Origin: AP-15 sp963846635
Lineage (GTDB): Bacteria; Pseudomonadota; Alphaproteobacteria; ATCC43930; CGMCC-115725
Direction of reading: 5' to 3'
Assembly: GCA_963846635.1 (NCBI GenBank)
Contig: CAWJXM010000006.1
Span: 248,001-312,000 of the forward strand
Length of the DNA stretch: 64,000 bases
Part shown: positions 52,123 through 61,255 of the stretch, piece by piece
How the letters are laid out: every line of letters begins with the position of its first letter
Numbering within the stretch: position 1 is the stretch's first letter
The notes under the pieces: generated by a model
What the model was told of the DNA's origin: nothing
What the model saw: only the letters and a program-made list of their open reading frames with translations
Database searches by the model: none
Made by a program: the position numbers and the translations under genes

Positions 52123-54900
52123 TTACATTTCTCCGCGGCTGTGTTCTGCAATCAGGACCGCCACCGGGAACTCGGCAAACAACTCGCCGGCGGATACCCG
52201 ATCGCGCTGGTCGACCCGATGCAAGCCAAAAATGTCCTGCCAAACCCCGTTCGCCGGCAACCCGATTTCGGTGTCTCCCCAATCGGCTGCCTCGCTGCCA
52301 TGCCACAGCTGATGGACCAACCGGGGAACCGCCACAAACAGGGACAGATTTTCGTGACAGCGAAGAAATGCGCAGAGATGCTGGCTCCGCTCGCCAGAAG
52401 GTTCGAGCGGCTGGTAATCGCCGCTGCGAAAGAGTTCCGGGTGGAGCCGGCGCAAGGCGAGCAGACGTTTGGTGACGAAGAGCTTTTCGCGTCCGTCCTG
52501 CCACTTTTCCGCTAGCTCTTCGGGTGTGACGCGATCGGCCTCATCGAGCAGTGCCTGCCGGATTTCCCAATCGACAGGACGGCGATTGTCGGGATCGACC
52601 AAACTGAAATCCCACAATTCGCCACCTTGATAGATATCGGGGACGCCCGGCAGGGTCAGTTTAAGCGTCAGCTGGGCGAGTGACGTGATCGCCGCTGTTC
52701 GCGCCGTCGCGCACACAAAGACATGAAAATCGGCGAGGAACGGGTTGAGGCGCGAGGGGTCGAGCACGGCCCGGACATATCGCCTCAACGCTGCCTCGTA
52801 CTCATTATTAGGGTTACTCCAGCTGGTTTCGAGCTTTCGTTCGCGCACCGCCTTGATCATATAAGCTTCGAGCCGCTCGGCGAGGCTGTCGATATCGGCG
52901 ACGTCATCCGGGGCGAGCCCGGGTGGCCAGGCGCCAAAAAGCGACTGATAGAACAAATACTCAACGTTGCGGTCGGGGACGAATTCCTCGTCGACCTCGA
53001 CGCGGCGCGAGCGGTTGAGCCGCAGCCAATGAAAAACCCGACGGCCCCACTCGCGGGGAATCTCGGATAAGAGGGCAAGGCGCATGCGCGCATCCTCGCC
53101 GCGCTTAGTGTCGTGCGTGGCGGTAGAGAGCATCGCTTGCGGCCAATAACGGGCGCGTTGCCGGGCTAGATGGTGAAAGGCAGCCACTGACATTCCGAAG
53201 CGGTGCGGGTCGCCGCCGACCTCATTCAGCGCCAACAGCCGGACATAGCGGTAGAACGCGGTATCTTCTTCCGCCTTGGCCATCACCGGCCCCGTTACCT
53301 GCTGGAAATGCATTGCCGTGTAAAGGGGCCCACCGGCACTGGCATCGTCCTGCGGATCCGCTGCCTCGCCCGTCAGGATACGCCGCAAGAAGTCGAAAAT
53401 GCGGACATCGGCCCCGCGCCATTTTTTGCGCGCCACGCCGAGCGCCCAATCGATATAGCGGTAATCATCGGCGCTCGCCCCACGTTGCGAGACGTAAGTG
53501 CGATAGACCGGAAATGCCGCGACCACCTCCTCCAGTGCCGCCAGAATGCGACCAAACGTAAAATCACGGGTGCGCCATTCGCGCATCGCCAGTTGATGAA
53601 ATTCCCGCCCCAGGACGTTCATCTCACTGGCGAGATTGACTTCGATAATCCTTTTTTTGCAGGCATAGAGGACGTCATCAAAATTATCCTGCCGCAGCGC
53701 CATGCGACGATAGAGCCGGGTCATCCCAGCCTCACCAGCAGAATCGACAAAAATTGCCAATACCTGATTGGTGAAGTCGTAACCGGTTGTGCCAGCTACT
53801 GGCCAATCCGGCAGGGTCTCGTAGCGGGCCAGGATCTTCTCGACGAGAACGTAGAGCGGATTGTCCGGCGTGCCGGCGTGCTGCTGCAAGGCCTCACAAT
53901 AGCCGCGCGGGTCGAACAGCCCGTCAATATGATCTATGCGCAGCCCCTGTAAATCCCCCCGCTTGATTAGATCGAACATCATGCGGTGGGTTTTTTCAAA
54001 CAGCTCGGGCAACTCCATGCGCAAGCCGGCGAGGTCGTTGATATTGAAAAAACGGCGGTAGTTGATTTCCTCGCCGGCCACGCGCCAGTCGGCGATGCGA
54101 TAGGATTGAGCTTCGAGCAGGCGATGCAGCGGCGCAAAGCTCTCCGGGTTGCCTGGCGTGCCGGTGAATTGCTGCAAAGCGCCTGCTATTGCCTCGGCCA
54201 TGTCCGGTGAGGAAGCTTGATCGGCCAGAGCGCGCTTTAGTTCCGCCGCGCGCTCCCGCGCGGCCGGAGCGGGCAGCCTTGCAATTGCTGCGAAATCACG
54301 AGCGGGCGCCGCTAACGTCTCGCCACCGGCGACGAGGATTGTCGCGTAAGAGCGTGGTGAAATCGGAAAGCGGTGGTCGAAATACCAGGCGCTGAAGCTG
54401 CCCTCGGCGGCATCGAAGCGCAGCGCAATATCGCCTTGTTCGAGGATTACGCCGTACTGATCACCGAGCACCGGAAGCAGCACGCGGCCTTCAAGGTCGG
54501 CACGCGCCGGGTGCCAATTGATGTCGAAGTAATTTGCAAACGGCGAGTCCGGACCCCATTCGAGAACGTCGAGCCACCAGGCGTTGTCAGGACCGATGCC
54601 CATGTGGTTCGGCACAAAATCGACGATCAGCCCTATGCCATGGGCGTGCAGCGCGGTGGTGAAAACCCGAAAATCTTCGTCGCTGCCGATCTCGGGGTTT
54701 AGCCGGTTGTGGTTGATGATGTCATAGCCATGGGTCGAGCCCGGCCTCGCCTCGGTAATGGGTGAGGCATAGACGTGACTGACGCCGAGCTCCGCCAAAT
54801 ACGGCACCAGATCGGTCGCGTTGCGAAACGTGAACTCGCGATGAAATTGCAGCCGGTAAGTCGCGCGGATCGGTGGCGCTTCGCCTCGCGCGGCGCTCAT
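52123..54900 (-). CDS. treY: Malto-oligosyltrehalose synthase
   Basis: 925 residues. A GH13 enzyme that rearranges the reducing-end glucose of maltodextrins to an alpha,alpha-1,1 linkage. It has ATYRLQFHREFTFRNATDLV at the start, FVPNHMGIG, the nucleophile in LRIDHIDGLFDPRGY near 322, the acid/base in VEKIL near 351, and ATHDTKRGEDARMR near 596. ATG 54900 overlaps the malQ stop (atga), showing coupling. It is the last gene of the operon. It supplies TreZ with substrate. Confidence 0.95.
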   Translation of the reverse strand: MSAARGEAPPIRATYRLQFHREFTFRNATDLVPYLAELGVSHVYASPITEARPGSTHGYDIINHNRLNPEIGSDEDFRVFTTALHAHGIGLIVDFVPNHMGIGPDNAWWLDVLEWGPDSPFANYFDINWHPARADLEGRVLLPVLGDQYGVILEQGDIALRFDAAEGSFSAWYFDHRFPISPRSYATILVAGGETLAAPARDFAAIARLPAPAARERAAELKRALADQASSPDMAEAIAGALQQFTGTPGNPESFAPLHRLLEAQSYRIADWRVAGEEINYRRFFNINDLAGLRMELPELFEKTHRMMFDLIKRGDLQGLRIDHIDGLFDPRGYCEALQQHAGTPDNPLYVLVEKILARYETLPDWPVAGTTGYDFTNQVLAIFVDSAGEAGMTRLYRRMALRQDNFDDVLYACKKRIIEVNLASEMNVLGREFHQLAMREWRTRDFTFGRILAALEEVVAAFPVYRTYVSQRGASADDYRYIDWALGVARKKWRGADVRIFDFLRRILTGEAADPQDDASAGGPLYTAMHFQQVTGPVMAKAEEDTAFYRYVRLLALNEVGGDPHRFGMSVAAFHHLARQRARYWPQAMLSTATHDTKRGEDARMRLALLSEIPREWGRRVFHWLRLNRSRRVEVDEEFVPDRNVEYLFYQSLFGAWPPGLAPDDVADIDSLAERLEAYMIKAVRERKLETSWSNPNNEYEAALRRYVRAVLDPSRLNPFLADFHVFVCATARTAAITSLAQLTLKLTLPGVPDIYQGGELWDFSLVDPDNRRPVDWEIRQALLDEADRVTPEELAEKWQDGREKLFVTKRLLALRRLHPELFRSGDYQPLEPSGERSQHLCAFLRCHENLSLFVAVPRLVHQLWHGSEAADWGDTEIGLPANGVWQDIFGLHRVDQRDRVSAGELFAEFPVAVLIAEHSRGEM

Positions 54901-57080
54901 GAAGCGCGCGAGAGCGGCCGCTCTCTTTCGATCAATGCGGCAAGCCGGCGCAGTTCGCCGCCGTCGATGATCTCGTCGATCGGTCGACCGAGGCGGCGCC
55001 GCCAATTTGGATGGGCATCCGTAGTCCCGGGCAGGTTGGCTTGCTCGATCTCGCCGGTCAGATCCTCGATTTGCACCAGCATCAGTCGTGCCCGCGAGCG
55101 GGCGATATAACGCTGGATTGCCTCGCCAAGCGTCGGCCGATACATGACTTCGCCGTTTTCGGTCAAGAATTGAGCCCGATCGGTCTCTGCCAGCAGGCCT
55201 TCGGCGATCAGCGCATCGAGCAGCAAGTGACGGTCTCGCTCGCGCTCGGCCACGTCGGCGGCAGCCGCGGCAGCATCCGGATAGAGATCGAGCTGGCGAC
55301 GCCAGGCAATATCGCGACCAAGCCAGAAGCCCTCAAGCGTCGCGAGGTCATGGGTTGCTGCCGAGGCGGCCGCGAGCGGCGGATACTCTTGTGGCGGGAC
55401 AAAGCTGCTGTCCTTCCGACGCTCAAACACCATGATGCGATAGGAGAGGACGTTCGCGGCCCGCATTCTCTCGCGAAAGCCCGCGGGCACGGTGCCGAGA
55501 TCTTCGCCGACGACGGCACAGTGTTCTCGGCAGCTTTCGAGTGCGACGATGCGCAACAGGTCATTGAGCGGATAATTCACATAGGCGCCTTGGGTCGGCT
55601 CCATGCCATTCGGGATCCAATATAGCCGGAGCAGCGACATGACGTGATCAATTCGCAACACGCCAGCGTGCCGCATGTTGGCGCGGACGCAGGCGATGAA
55701 CGGAGCGAAGCTCTGATTGCGCAAAATCATCGGGTTGATCGGCGCTAATCCCCAATTCTGCCCAGCCCGGTTCAGAATATCAGGCGGTGCGCCGATTGAA
55801 GCGGAGGGTGCGACCAAGCCTTGATCTGCCCATGCTTCGGCGCCGTTTGGGTCAGCTCCGACCGCAAGATCGCGATACAACCCGATCGAAAGTCCGCCGG
55901 CCCGCCCAGCTTTGGCAGCGGCCGCCAACTGCCGGTCGGCTTGCCACTGCAAAAATTGAAAGAATTCGACGCGCTCCCAATGGGCAGCAGCGAAGGCCGA
56001 GACTTCCGGGGATCGAGGATCGCGCATCGGTGTGGGCCAGTTGCGCCAAGAGAACCCTTGCTTTTCCTGGCAATAATGCTGATGCAACGCTTCGAACACG
56101 GCAAAATCGGCGAGCAATTGTCCCCCGGCTTGCTGAAATCGGCGAAATGACTGGCCGAGCTCGGTTTGTGCGGCCCCATTCTCAGCCAAATCATGCTGCC
56201 GAAAGCGCCGATACAGAGCTTCCAATACCGCCCGTTTCAAGGCGCCGACCGCGCCATAATCGATCAGCGGCGCCGAACGCGCCGCCCAATGCGTTGCGCC
56301 GAACCATTGGCTCTGCAACAGACTTTGCACAGTCTCGTCGTCGGCGAAACCGGGGACTGCCTTCGCATCGATATAGAGATAGTCTAGCCAGGTGCGGCTC
56401 GACGGCGAATACGGGCTGTAATGCAGCGGCTCTGCGGCAAACAGCGCATGCAGCGGGTTGATGCCGAGAACCGCGGCGCCGCCCGCGCCCGCCGCCGCGC
56501 CAAGCGTTGCCAAATCGGTAAAGTCGCCAATACCCCAATCTTGGGCGCTATGCACACCATAGAGCTGACAGGTCAATCCCCAAGTACGGACGCCTTCGGC
56601 CAGTTGGGGCGGCAGATGGCAGCGCGCCGGAGCGACGATCAGATCGAGCGCGGTCGCCACACCTGGCACCTCGACCGCCAGCCGATGATAGCCGAGAGGC
56701 AATCCAGCCGGTAGCGGCATCATGGCTGAAATTTCGTCCGCTTGCCCTCCAATCGTCGCGCGCCCGCGCTGTTCCCCGCCGTTTTCGAGCCGGCACGTCC
56801 AGGCAACCTCGCGCCCCGTATCGGCCAGACGCACCGGAAGGCCGGGGTGGGGATCTTCGGCCGGGACAAAGTGAACGGGCCCGAGCCCAAGTGGCGCGCT
56901 CCGCTCCCGCTCTTCGAGCTCGGTTGCCGCTTGGGCGGGATCCGACGGAAGCCCAAAAGCAGCCGTCAGTGCTAGCAACGTCTCGTCGGAGGCCTCGCGG
57001 GTTTGGCCCAGCGCATCGGTATAACGCGGCTCGATCCCGACAAGCGCCGCCAGCCGAACGAGCGTAGCGCGTTTGCTCAT
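54897..57080 (-). CDS. malQ: 4-alpha-glucanotransferase
   Basis: 727 residues. GH77: an N-terminal extension with a beta-rich domain, then NPLHALF, the catalytic Asp in LRIDHVMSLLRLYW near 477, Glu in VVGEDLGTVP near 525, and ATHDLATLEGFW near 577. It rearranges maltodextrins and would lengthen or recycle the glucans for TreY. It starts one base after the treZ stop and overlaps treY by four bases, so the three are one translation-coupled series. ATG 57080 gives the usual length. Confidence 0.95.
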   Translation of the reverse strand: MSKRATLVRLAALVGIEPRYTDALGQTREASDETLLALTAAFGLPSDPAQAATELEERERSAPLGLGPVHFVPAEDPHPGLPVRLADTGREVAWTCRLENGGEQRGRATIGGQADEISAMMPLPAGLPLGYHRLAVEVPGVATALDLIVAPARCHLPPQLAEGVRTWGLTCQLYGVHSAQDWGIGDFTDLATLGAAAGAGGAAVLGINPLHALFAAEPLHYSPYSPSSRTWLDYLYIDAKAVPGFADDETVQSLLQSQWFGATHWAARSAPLIDYGAVGALKRAVLEALYRRFRQHDLAENGAAQTELGQSFRRFQQAGGQLLADFAVFEALHQHYCQEKQGFSWRNWPTPMRDPRSPEVSAFAAAHWERVEFFQFLQWQADRQLAAAAKAGRAGGLSIGLYRDLAVGADPNGAEAWADQGLVAPSASIGAPPDILNRAGQNWGLAPINPMILRNQSFAPFIACVRANMRHAGVLRIDHVMSLLRLYWIPNGMEPTQGAYVNYPLNDLLRIVALESCREHCAVVGEDLGTVPAGFRERMRAANVLSYRIMVFERRKDSSFVPPQEYPPLAAASAATHDLATLEGFWLGRDIAWRRQLDLYPDAAAAAADVAERERDRHLLLDALIAEGLLAETDRAQFLTENGEVMYRPTLGEAIQRYIARSRARLMLVQIEDLTGEIEQANLPGTTDAHPNWRRRLGRPIDEIIDGGELRRLAALIERERPLSRAS

Positions 57081-57081
57081 G

Positions 57082-58890
57082 TCACGCGACCGCCGGCCCG
57101 AGTAGAAAGAAGCTTGCGCTTATCGGCGCCCCTGGCGCATCTGACGAATATAGCAATTGCCACCCCTCCGCGGTGTCCGGCGGTTGTATTGCGCGGTCGG
57201 AGAAATTGGCGCACAACAGCAGGCGCATGCCGTCTCCGAGCTGCCATTCAACACTCACCGCCCGCGGTGCCAACACCCGATGAGAGCCGGCAAATCCTGA
57301 TATGCCAGTGAGCCGCGGCACGATCTCGCGCTTGCGCAGGTCGATCAGCGCCCGGTAGCGGTCGAGCGACACCGCGTGATCGGCCTGCGACGGCTCGCTC
57401 CAATCGAGCTTTGACATTGTGAAGGTTGCCTCTGCTGTCGGATCGGGGATGCGCTGACGCGCCGCCTCATCTCGGAAGCCGGGGAAATCGGCAAACTCGC
57501 GCCGCCGACCGTCGCGCACTGACTGCGCCAGATCGGGCGCGAAATCACAAAAAAAAGCGAATGGCCGCTGACTGGCCCATTCTTCGCCCATGAACAGCAT
57601 GGGGATCTGCGGCGACAGCAGCATTATCGCCAAGCCGGCGTGCAGGGCTTGCTCTGACGCCCGAACCGCGAGCCGGGTGCCGAACGGGCGATTTCCGACT
57701 TGATCGTGGTTTTGCAGAAAGGCAACGAAGGCGGTCGGCGGCAGTCCCGCAGAAACCTCGCCACGCGGCGCGCCGTCACGAAACGCGGAGGGCTCGCCCT
57801 GATACGCAAACCCCTCAGCCAAGGACCGGCCGAGACTAGCTCCGGGATCGGAAACGTAGTCATGGTAATAACCCGCAGTCTCCCCGGTGATCAGCACATG
57901 CAATACGTGGTGCAGATCGTCATTCCATTGCGCGGTGAAACGTTCCGGCCGGCCATTGTGGCGGGTCAGGCGGCGGGCTTCGTTGCGGTCGTTTTCGAGA
58001 ACGAGATGAATTTCGCGGTCGGGGATGCGGGCGCGCACGGTCTCGCCGATCTCATCGATGATGTCTGGCACAGTGTTGTCGAAGATCGCGTGAACAGCAT
58101 CGAACCGCAGTCCATCAAAATGATACTCTTCGAGCCAATAAAGCGCATTGTGGATAAAGAACTCACGCACTGCCCGGCTGCGCGGACCGGAAAAATCGAT
58201 CGCGGCACCCCATGGCGTGTGATGGCGCTCCGTGAAGAAATCGGGCGCGATCGCCGGCAGGTAATTTCCCTCCGGCCCGAAATGATTGTAGACGACGTCG
58301 AGCAGCACGGCGAGGCCGCGAGCATGGCAGGCCTCGATCAGGGACTTCAGTTCCTCGGGACGGCCGTAGCGCGACGACGGGGCATAGGGAAATGTGCCGT
58401 CATACCCCCAATTTCGCCGGCCCGGGAATTCCGCGATTGGCATCAATTCGACAGCGGTGACGCCGAGCCGGCACAGATGATCGAGATGGCCCAAGGCGCC
58501 GACGAAATCACCGCTTTCGGAAAATGTGCCGAGATGCAATTCGTAGAGAACGCTTTCTTCCCACGGGCGGCCGGGCCAATGCTGGTCGCTCCAGTCATAA
58601 GCCAAGGGGTCGACAACCTCGCTCGGTCCGTGAACTCCATCGGGCTGCCGGCGCGATGCGGGATCAGGATAGCGATTTCCGTCTACCAGATAGCGATAAC
58701 GAGTCCCCGGCCGGGCCACTGCGGTGGTCAGGACAAACGTCCCGTCGGTCTTCTTTTCCATTGGGAGTTCGACCGCAGGATCACCCTCAATGTGCAACGA
58801 TACACGGGCTGCGCGTGGTGCCCAGAGGCAAAAGCGCACCCCGTCGCGATCCACTTCAGCGCCAAACGGGGTCCTATAGCGGCGCTTCAT
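57082..58890 (-). CDS. treZ: Malto-oligosyltrehalose trehalohydrolase
   Basis: 602 residues. GH13 with an N-terminal CBM48-like domain. The active-site motifs are YHFDGLRFDAVHAI near 264, the Glu in HLVLENDRNEARRL near 298 and FLQNHDQVGNRPFGTRL near 396. It releases trehalose from maltooligosyltrehalose made by TreY. ATG 58890 was chosen for the family start (RRYRTPFGAEV). It overlaps the 3' end of glgX by 17 bases. Confidence 0.95.
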   Translation of the reverse strand: MKRRYRTPFGAEVDRDGVRFCLWAPRAARVSLHIEGDPAVELPMEKKTDGTFVLTTAVARPGTRYRYLVDGNRYPDPASRRQPDGVHGPSEVVDPLAYDWSDQHWPGRPWEESVLYELHLGTFSESGDFVGALGHLDHLCRLGVTAVELMPIAEFPGRRNWGYDGTFPYAPSSRYGRPEELKSLIEACHARGLAVLLDVVYNHFGPEGNYLPAIAPDFFTERHHTPWGAAIDFSGPRSRAVREFFIHNALYWLEEYHFDGLRFDAVHAIFDNTVPDIIDEIGETVRARIPDREIHLVLENDRNEARRLTRHNGRPERFTAQWNDDLHHVLHVLITGETAGYYHDYVSDPGASLGRSLAEGFAYQGEPSAFRDGAPRGEVSAGLPPTAFVAFLQNHDQVGNRPFGTRLAVRASEQALHAGLAIMLLSPQIPMLFMGEEWASQRPFAFFCDFAPDLAQSVRDGRRREFADFPGFRDEAARQRIPDPTAEATFTMSKLDWSEPSQADHAVSLDRYRALIDLRKREIVPRLTGISGFAGSHRVLAPRAVSVEWQLGDGMRLLLCANFSDRAIQPPDTAEGWQLLYSSDAPGAPISASFFLLGPAVA

Positions 58891-61153
58891 CGTCGTCCTC
58901 CAATTCCGGATCATCGGCAACAAGCCGCAGCCGATGCTGCGCTTCGCCGAAGTCCGGCAATAGCCCGGCAATCTCGGGGTCCGGCTCCCGCGCGGCCTCG
59001 GGCTTAGTCATGGCGAACTCACGGCGAGGCGCACGGTTGATGAATAACGCAAAAGAATGCGCCCGCATCCGATAAAGCTCGCCCGGCGCATAGATGCCTC
59101 CATTCTCGACCCGCCCAGTTGGTCGAGAGGTATCGACAAGCGCCTCCCACGCCATCGGCGCGGCCAATTGCGGGAAGCGAAAATCGAGATTGTCGTAATA
59201 CGCGTTCATCATGACAAGGAAACTCTCGTCGATGTCGCGCCTGCCGCCCGGAGTGAAGAATTCGCCGGCAGCACCACTCAGCACGTAGCCGAGCGACAAA
59301 GCGAGCGGGTTGTTCCAATCCTCCGCCTTATTCTCCTCGCCCGCCGGCGTGAACCAAGTGATGTCTTTAACCCCGGCTTCCGACAGTACCTCGCCGCGAA
59401 AAAAGCGCGGGCGCGAGAAAACCCGATGTCGACGGCGCAAATGGATCAGATAGCTGACGAAACGCCGCAGCTCTTGATCTTCCGGGCGGATATCTTCCCA
59501 TTCGGTCCACGAAAGTTCATTATCCTGGCAATACGCGTTGTTGTTGCCCAGCTGCGTGCGCCCCAGCTCGTCGCCAGCGAGAAGCATCGGTACGCCTAAC
59601 GATACCAATAGGCTAGCGAGCAAATTACGTTTCTGCCGGTCGCGCAGGGCCGTGATCTCGGGGTTATCAGTTGGGCCTTCGTCCCCACAATTCCAGCTGA
59701 AATTGGCGTCGTGACCGTCGCGATTGCCCTCGCCATTGTTCTCGTTATGCTTGCTGTTGTAGCTGACGAGATCCTGTAGGGTGAAGCCGTCATGGGCCGT
59801 GACAAAATTGATGCTGGCCCACGGACGGCGGCCACGATACCCAAAAATATCCGACGAACCCGCGACACGTGACGCTATATCAGCGACAAGACCGTGATCA
59901 CCTTTCCAAAAGCGACGCAGTGTGTCGCGATACTGCGCGTTCCACTCGGCCCAGCCGGGTGGGAAATTACCGAGTTGATAACCGTAGGGGCCGAGATCCC
60001 AGGGTTCGGAGATTAGCTTCAGACCGGCCATTACCGGATCCTGCCGCACTGCATCGAAGAATGCGCTGCCCTGGCCATATTCGCCATTCTCGCGCGCCAA
60101 CGCCGGGGCAAGATCGAAACGAAAGCCGTCAACGTGCATCTCCGTCGCCCAGTAGCGCAGCGAATCCATCACCAGCGCCAACACCCGCGGGTGATCAAGG
60201 TTCAACGTATTCCCAGTACCGGTAAAGTCTTGATAATATCGTCGGTTCGAGTTTAAGCGATAGTATGAAACATTGTCGATGCCGCGGAATGCGAGGGATG
60301 GACCAAGATGGTTACCCTCGCCGCTATGGTTGTAGACCACATCCAAAATGACTTCGATCCCGGCGTCGTGCAGACGTTTCACCATGGTCTTGAAACCCGA
60401 AATCGACTCGACTGACAATAGTCGCGGATCTGGTGCAAAGAAGCCGATCGTATTGTAGCCCCAATAATTGCTGAGGCCGCGGTCGACCAGATGTCGCTCG
60501 TCGACCGCAGCATGGATGGGCAGCAGCTCGACGGCGGTGATACCTAATTCGAGGAGGTAATCGATCATCGTCGGCGATGCCAGACCGGCAAAAGTTCCGC
60601 GGTATTCGGGGTCAACCCCGGGATGGCGTTTGGTGATCCCGGACACGCTGAGCTCGAGGATGATCGTTTCCTCCCAAGGGGTCTGCGGGTGGCGCTCGTC
60701 ACCCCAGGTAAAAGCGGACTCGATAACCCGGCATTTGGGGACGAAGCGCGCATTGTCGCGCCGATCGATCGCTAAATCCTCGCGTGGGCTGCCGACCCGG
60801 TAACTGAAAACAGCATCGGACCAGCGCAGCCTGCCGTGCAGCGATTTGGCGTAAGGATCGATCAATAATTTGTTGGGGTTAAACCGGTACCCATTCATCG
60901 GGTCATAAAGCCCATACACGCGGTAGCCATAAAGCAGGTCGGGCCGCGCATCGGGCAGATAGACGTGCCAGACCTCGTCGGTATACTCGGGCATTGCGAT
61001 CCGCACTTCTTCGTGCAATCCGGTGCGATCGAACAGGCACAGTTCGACCTTTTCGGCATGCGCGGAGAACAGGGCAAAATTTACCCCCTTGCCGTCCCAC
61101 ATGGCACCCAGCGGATAGGGCTTGCCGGGCCACACCGTACGCGGAGCTGCCAT
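58874..61153 (-). CDS. glgX: Glycogen debranching enzyme
   Basis: 759 residues. GH13 isoamylase-type: N-terminal CBM48 (PLGAMWDGKGVNFALFSAHA), YNHSGEGNHLGP, the catalytic Asp in GFRFDLAPALARE near 347, Glu in SEPWDLGPYGYQ near 382, Asp in AHDGFTLQDLVSYN near 454. It removes short alpha-1,6 branches. The C-terminal tail is acidic (EDDDEAPL). ATG 61153 is the only sensible start. It is separated from glgB by about 100 bases. Confidence 0.95.
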   Translation of the reverse strand: MAAPRTVWPGKPYPLGAMWDGKGVNFALFSAHAEKVELCLFDRTGLHEEVRIAMPEYTDEVWHVYLPDARPDLLYGYRVYGLYDPMNGYRFNPNKLLIDPYAKSLHGRLRWSDAVFSYRVGSPREDLAIDRRDNARFVPKCRVIESAFTWGDERHPQTPWEETIILELSVSGITKRHPGVDPEYRGTFAGLASPTMIDYLLELGITAVELLPIHAAVDERHLVDRGLSNYWGYNTIGFFAPDPRLLSVESISGFKTMVKRLHDAGIEVILDVVYNHSGEGNHLGPSLAFRGIDNVSYYRLNSNRRYYQDFTGTGNTLNLDHPRVLALVMDSLRYWATEMHVDGFRFDLAPALARENGEYGQGSAFFDAVRQDPVMAGLKLISEPWDLGPYGYQLGNFPPGWAEWNAQYRDTLRRFWKGDHGLVADIASRVAGSSDIFGYRGRRPWASINFVTAHDGFTLQDLVSYNSKHNENNGEGNRDGHDANFSWNCGDEGPTDNPEITALRDRQKRNLLASLLVSLGVPMLLAGDELGRTQLGNNNAYCQDNELSWTEWEDIRPEDQELRRFVSYLIHLRRRHRVFSRPRFFRGEVLSEAGVKDITWFTPAGEENKAEDWNNPLALSLGYVLSGAAGEFFTPGGRRDIDESFLVMMNAYYDNLDFRFPQLAAPMAWEALVDTSRPTGRVENGGIYAPGELYRMRAHSFALFINRAPRREFAMTKPEAAREPDPEIAGLLPDFGEAQHRLRLVADDPELEDDDEAPL

Positions 61154-61255
61154 ATGCGTTCAGCGCCCGGCCAGACGAGATGGAGCGGCCCGGCTTTCAA
61201 TCAAGGCATTGCAAATGTTTTTATTGAGACCGGGAATAATTGCTCGGTCCTGGCT